Below are positions 7,341 to 8,984 of a stretch of 8,984 nucleotides of DNA, piece after piece. The translations under genes and the position numbers were made by a program. Below the pieces are notes generated by a model. The model had not been told where the DNA came from. It searched no databases and saw only the letters and a list, made by a program, of their open reading frames with translations. Location: the NCBI GenBank assembly GCA_002408725.1, contig DHTR01000020.1:1-8984 (forward strand), given 5' to 3'. Positions within the stretch are counted from its first letter, which is position 1. Every line of letters begins with the position of its first letter. Source of the DNA: Pelotomaculum sp. UBA5255. Its GTDB lineage: Bacteria; Bacillota; Desulfotomaculia; Desulfotomaculales; Pelotomaculaceae.

Positions 7341-7604
7341 TCACTCGATTGGTATATATATCTTGCTTCCGTTTTCCTGATTTTCTTCTTTGTAAATACC
7401 ATTGATTGCAATCCTTAATTCTTGTGATACCTGCTTTACCAGCAGCAGCTTGCTCTCCTCGAACCGGAGCGCAAAGCCGCACCCCCCGGTGGAGATGCTG
7501 TGTGGAGCGCGGATCATGCCAAAATACTCGCCACCCCGGTTTAGCCGGCTTTTCATTTGATTCACCAGATGCACGGACGAAAAAACTGCCAGAGCGTATT
7601 CCAT
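7341..7604 (-). CDS. DUF3343 protein, putative sulfur/selenium carrier-like
   Basis: This 87-residue cytoplasmic protein matches my recollection of the DUF3343 family: a MEYALAVFSSVHLVNQMKSRL start (strand then helix), an IRAPHSIS middle, and the conserved GGCGFALRFEE with Cys42 at about 40-50, followed by a helix. Family members are small proteins often next to YedF, SelD or cysteine desulfurase genes and are described as putative Se/S carrier-like; the biochemical role is not settled. The direct neighbour, 17 nt downstream, is a cysteine desulfurase, which fits a carrier accepting S or Se from it via Cys42 (inference). The start ATG at 7604 follows GAGGTGAGG at seven bases. Its reading frame differs from the open frame that extends the desulfurase upstream, and the family match decides between them. 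Confidence 0.85.
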   Translation of the reverse strand: MEYALAVFSSVHLVNQMKSRLNRGGEYFGMIRAPHSISTGGCGFALRFEESKLLLVKQVSQELRIAINGIYKEENQENGSKIYIPIE

Positions 7605-7624
7605 TGCTAAACCTCACCTCAGAA

Positions 7625-7654
7625 TATTTTCGCCTTTTGAACAGGCGAATAATA
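7625..7654. repeat. Hairpin in the leader just before the DUF3343 ribosome binding site
   Basis: TTCGCC (7629-7634) pairs with GGCGAA (7644-7649) around a nine-base loop. Flanking TATT (7625-7628) and AATA (7651-7654) extend the stem past a one-base bulge. In the minus transcript it sits a few bases before GAGGTGAGG and could influence translation. On plus it is followed by G and TTTTT, so it could also stop rightward transcription. Confidence 0.45.
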
Positions 7655-7781
7655 GTTTTTCACCACCCAAACCAAACCACCACAAAAAGAAAAGTGGGTT
7701 CGCTGGTCGCCAGAACAAAAATTACAGCATGGATAAAAAACTAACAGAATCTTATATTTATCACGAGATTACACAACACAA

Positions 7782-7843
7782 CATAAACCATATTCGTTTT
7801 TAGCATAAACAAATATAACATTATAAAAAGTTACATAAACAAA
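7782..7843. repeat. Three direct repeats CATAAAC(A/C)A downstream of the promoter
   Basis: Plus-strand copies lie at 7782-7790 (CATAAACCA), 7804-7813 (CATAAACAAA) and 7834-7843 (CATAAACAAA). Start-to-start distances are 22 and 30 bases, close to two and three helical turns. The last copy overlaps the predicted transcription start of the minus-strand promoter, as a repressor site would. In an AT-rich background chance repeats are possible. Confidence 0.4.
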
Positions 7844-7847
7844 CATC

Positions 7848-7876
7848 ATTATATTGATAAATACAATGCTTGTCAA
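7848..7876 (-). promoter_or_regulatory. Perfect-consensus vegetative sigma factor promoter for the DUF3343-desulfurase operon
   Basis: On the minus strand, TTGACA (7871-7876) and TATAAT (7848-7853) are separated by exactly 17 bases, both hexamers perfect. The predicted start is near 7841, giving a leader of about 240 nt before the DUF3343 ATG at 7604. Confidence 0.75.
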
Positions 7877-7953
7877 TATACACAGATGAATATTATTACA
7901 ACCATAGAACCAAAAAGTGGAACCGCGTAAAACCCCTCAAAAACAGCAGACCA

Positions 7954-7983
7954 TTGACACGTCTGTTTTAAGACATATGTCTT
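7954..7983 (+). promoter_or_regulatory. Probable WYL-regulator promoter overlapped by a 14-bp palindrome
   Basis: TTGACA at 7954-7959 is a perfect -35 hexamer. At the -10 distance lies AAGACATATGTCTT (7970-7983), a perfect palindrome whose centre holds only a weak -10 (CATATG or TATGTC). A regulator bound here would block RNA polymerase, so this is a candidate operator, perhaps for autoregulation by the WYL protein. Confidence 0.42.
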
Positions 7984-8158
7984 CTTTTGAGTGAAACTAC
8001 GCACTCAACGTGCCTCGGTCGCTCTGTTTAGAAAACAAATGGACCGGGGGGTAAAAGGGCTGACAGGTATGTTTTTTGTAAATAGCCGTCGCAAAAGGAG
8101 GAAAATGAAGGTTTTGGTCGTATCCACCTTTAGGTGCAAATTATTCCACACGTGGACA

Positions 8159-8164
8159 AGGGGG
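8159..8164 (+). promoter_or_regulatory. Ribosome binding site AGGGGG before the WYL regulator start
   Basis: AGGGGG lies six bases before the ATG at 8171. A stronger AAGGAGG at 8095-8101 sits only three bases before another in-frame ATG at 8105, so it is a competing but poorly spaced site. Confidence 0.5.
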
Positions 8165-8170
8165 ATAAGA

Positions 8171-8984
8171 ATGGCCGACCACACTACAACAAAGGCACTG
8201 AGAATTGCCAGAGTTGTTGAACTTCTCAATAAAAAAAGCCCATACGGGGGCGTAACTTTAAAGGAAATGGCAGATGCCTGTGAAGTAACCCCGAGAAGTA
8301 TACTCCGCTATCTGGACCAAATCGAAAATAATATGAGAATTCCACTTGTCAGGCCGGAAAAAAACACCTCCAAGAAAGAAGGACTATACCGCCGGGACGC
8401 GGGCTATTTACCTTCTATCAGTCCGGAAAAGGCGTTGATCATCTTCTTAAGCCTGCTGCAGCAAAAGGGTTCCGCCCTAGCCGGCCACATCAATGAGCTC
8501 AAGGATGCGCTGGTTGGAACACTGTTTAAATACAAGTACACGTCTCAAAGCTTGTCCGTGGAGCAGATGCAGGAGCGGATCCATATTGTTGAGGAGCAAC
8601 TGGCGGACCCGGCCGGGGTAAGCGAAATACTCGCCAGGCTGTTGCAGGCACTCCGGGACTGCTGCCGGGTAAAGCTTTGGTATTACGTTGCCCACAGCAG
8701 GCAGGACACTGAGCGGGTAGTAGAGCCCTACGGCCTGATCTGCAAGAGGCATAACTGGTACCTGGTTGCCCACTGCCTGAAAAGAAATGCCATCCGCGTC
8801 TTCCGGGTGGACCAGATTACAGATATTTTCCCCTATACAACTGAGCGGTTTGATTACCCTTCTGATTTTTCACTTAAGGAACACATGACCCGGAGCTGGG
8901 GAGTTATAAACGACGGAGAGATTTACAAGGTCAGGCTGAAGTTCAGCCCGAAAGTTGCCCATAGGGTTAAGCGATTGATTTACG
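8171..8984 (+). CDS. HTH-WYL domain transcriptional regulator (3' end missing)
   Basis: The frame is open to the right edge; 271 residues are visible. Residues about 8-52 form a winged-helix HTH (LKEMADACEVTPRSILRYLDQIE, recognition helix about 39-50). Residues about 85-150 are a helical linker. Residues about 153-220 are a WYL domain: CCRVKLWYYVAHSR, VEPYGLI, the signature NWYLVAHC (195-202) and RVFRVDQI with Arg209 and Arg212. From about 250 the C-terminal WCX-type extension begins (YKVRLKFSP). WYL proteins sense ligands, often nucleic acid or nucleotides, and regulate diverse systems; the target here is unknown. The start at 8171 gives the usual family N-terminus with AGGGGG six bases upstream. 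In-frame ATGs at 8105, 8069 and 8039 are alternatives, but the added residues are not family-like. It is transcribed away from the DUF3343 operon. Confidence 0.88.
   Translation, partial: MADHTTTKALRIARVVELLNKKSPYGGVTLKEMADACEVTPRSILRYLDQIENNMRIPLVRPEKNTSKKEGLYRRDAGYLPSISPEKALIIFLSLLQQKGSALAGHINELKDALVGTLFKYKYTSQSLSVEQMQERIHIVEEQLADPAGVSEILARLLQALRDCCRVKLWYYVAHSRQDTERVVEPYGLICKRHNWYLVAHCLKRNAIRVFRVDQITDIFPYTTERFDYPSDFSLKEHMTRSWGVINDGEIYKVRLKFSPKVAHRVKRLIY

Larger units (their letters stand above)
7605..8170. other. Divergent AT-rich intergenic control region
   Basis: This 566-bp gap separates the minus-strand DUF3343 operon from the plus-strand WYL regulator. About 7740-7910 is markedly AT-rich and I see no convincing gene in it. 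It contains a consensus minus-strand promoter (7848-7876), three CATAAAC direct repeats (7782-7843), a hairpin before the DUF3343 ribosome binding site (7625-7654), and a plus-strand TTGACA with an adjacent palindrome (7954-7983). A plus-strand open frame from 7991 continues into the regulator, so the regulator start is somewhat uncertain. Confidence 0.7.

Noticed and set aside
7324..7617. N-terminal extension of the cysteine desulfurase frame up to 7617
   Set aside because: It overlaps the DUF3343 gene in another frame, starts inside that gene's ribosome binding site and has no family-like sequence; the family N-terminus begins at 7323.
7740..7910. AT-rich stretch considered as a CRISPR array or leader
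   Set aside because: The only repeats are three short CATAAAC copies with uneven spacing; there are no repeat-spacer units and no cas genes, although WYL regulators can be linked to CRISPR.
8005..8229. 74-codon minus-strand frame with hydrophobic stretches
   Set aside because: It overlaps the start and leader of the WYL regulator antisense and shows no recognisable family; hydrophobicity arises from the complementary codons.
8477..8773. 98-codon minus-strand frame
   Set aside because: It is antisense to the WYL domain coding sequence, which is clearly the real gene.

Overview
The window looks like a chromosomal segment of a Gram-positive anaerobe of the Clostridia, most likely Peptococcaceae-like (Pelotomaculum/Desulfotomaculum type). 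This is inference from the S-layer (SLH) surface protein, the DUF3343-cysteine desulfurase pair, strong GGAGG ribosome binding sites and moderate GC content. No tool or database was used.

Region 1 (1-5963, minus strand) is a run of five genes for exported or surface proteins, read from 5963 down past base 1. In order they are: a 666-residue SLH-anchored protein; a 177-residue membrane-anchored protein; a 372-residue lipoprotein; a 493-residue anchored protein with a degenerate alkaline-phosphatase-like domain; and a truncated secreted protein whose visible part ends in what looks like the start of a purple acid phosphatase N-terminal domain. The first four each appear to carry one or two domains resembling the oxidoreductase molybdopterin-binding (sulfite oxidase, SUOX) fold, with no recognisable cofactor-binding cysteine motif. 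Short gaps (24-146 nt) and shared orientation suggest an operon making a cell-surface assembly.

Region 2 (6184-7604, minus strand) is a compact pair: a DUF3343 protein (putative S/Se carrier-like family) and a class V aminotransferase-fold cysteine desulfurase that probably starts at a TTG. Such pairs are associated with sulfur or selenium mobilisation. A perfect-consensus promoter (TTGACA, 17 nt, TATAAT) about 240 nt upstream should drive it through a long AT-rich leader that holds direct repeats and a hairpin.

Region 3 (8171-8984, plus strand) is a divergent HTH-WYL transcriptional regulator that runs off the window. A perfect 14-bp palindrome overlaps its probable promoter. The 566-bp divergent region between 7604 and 8171 holds the control elements for both directions.

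The most unusual content is the surface-protein operon: repeated use of an apparently cofactor-free SUOX-like domain, including a fusion to an alkaline-phosphatase-superfamily domain that has lost several metal ligands.
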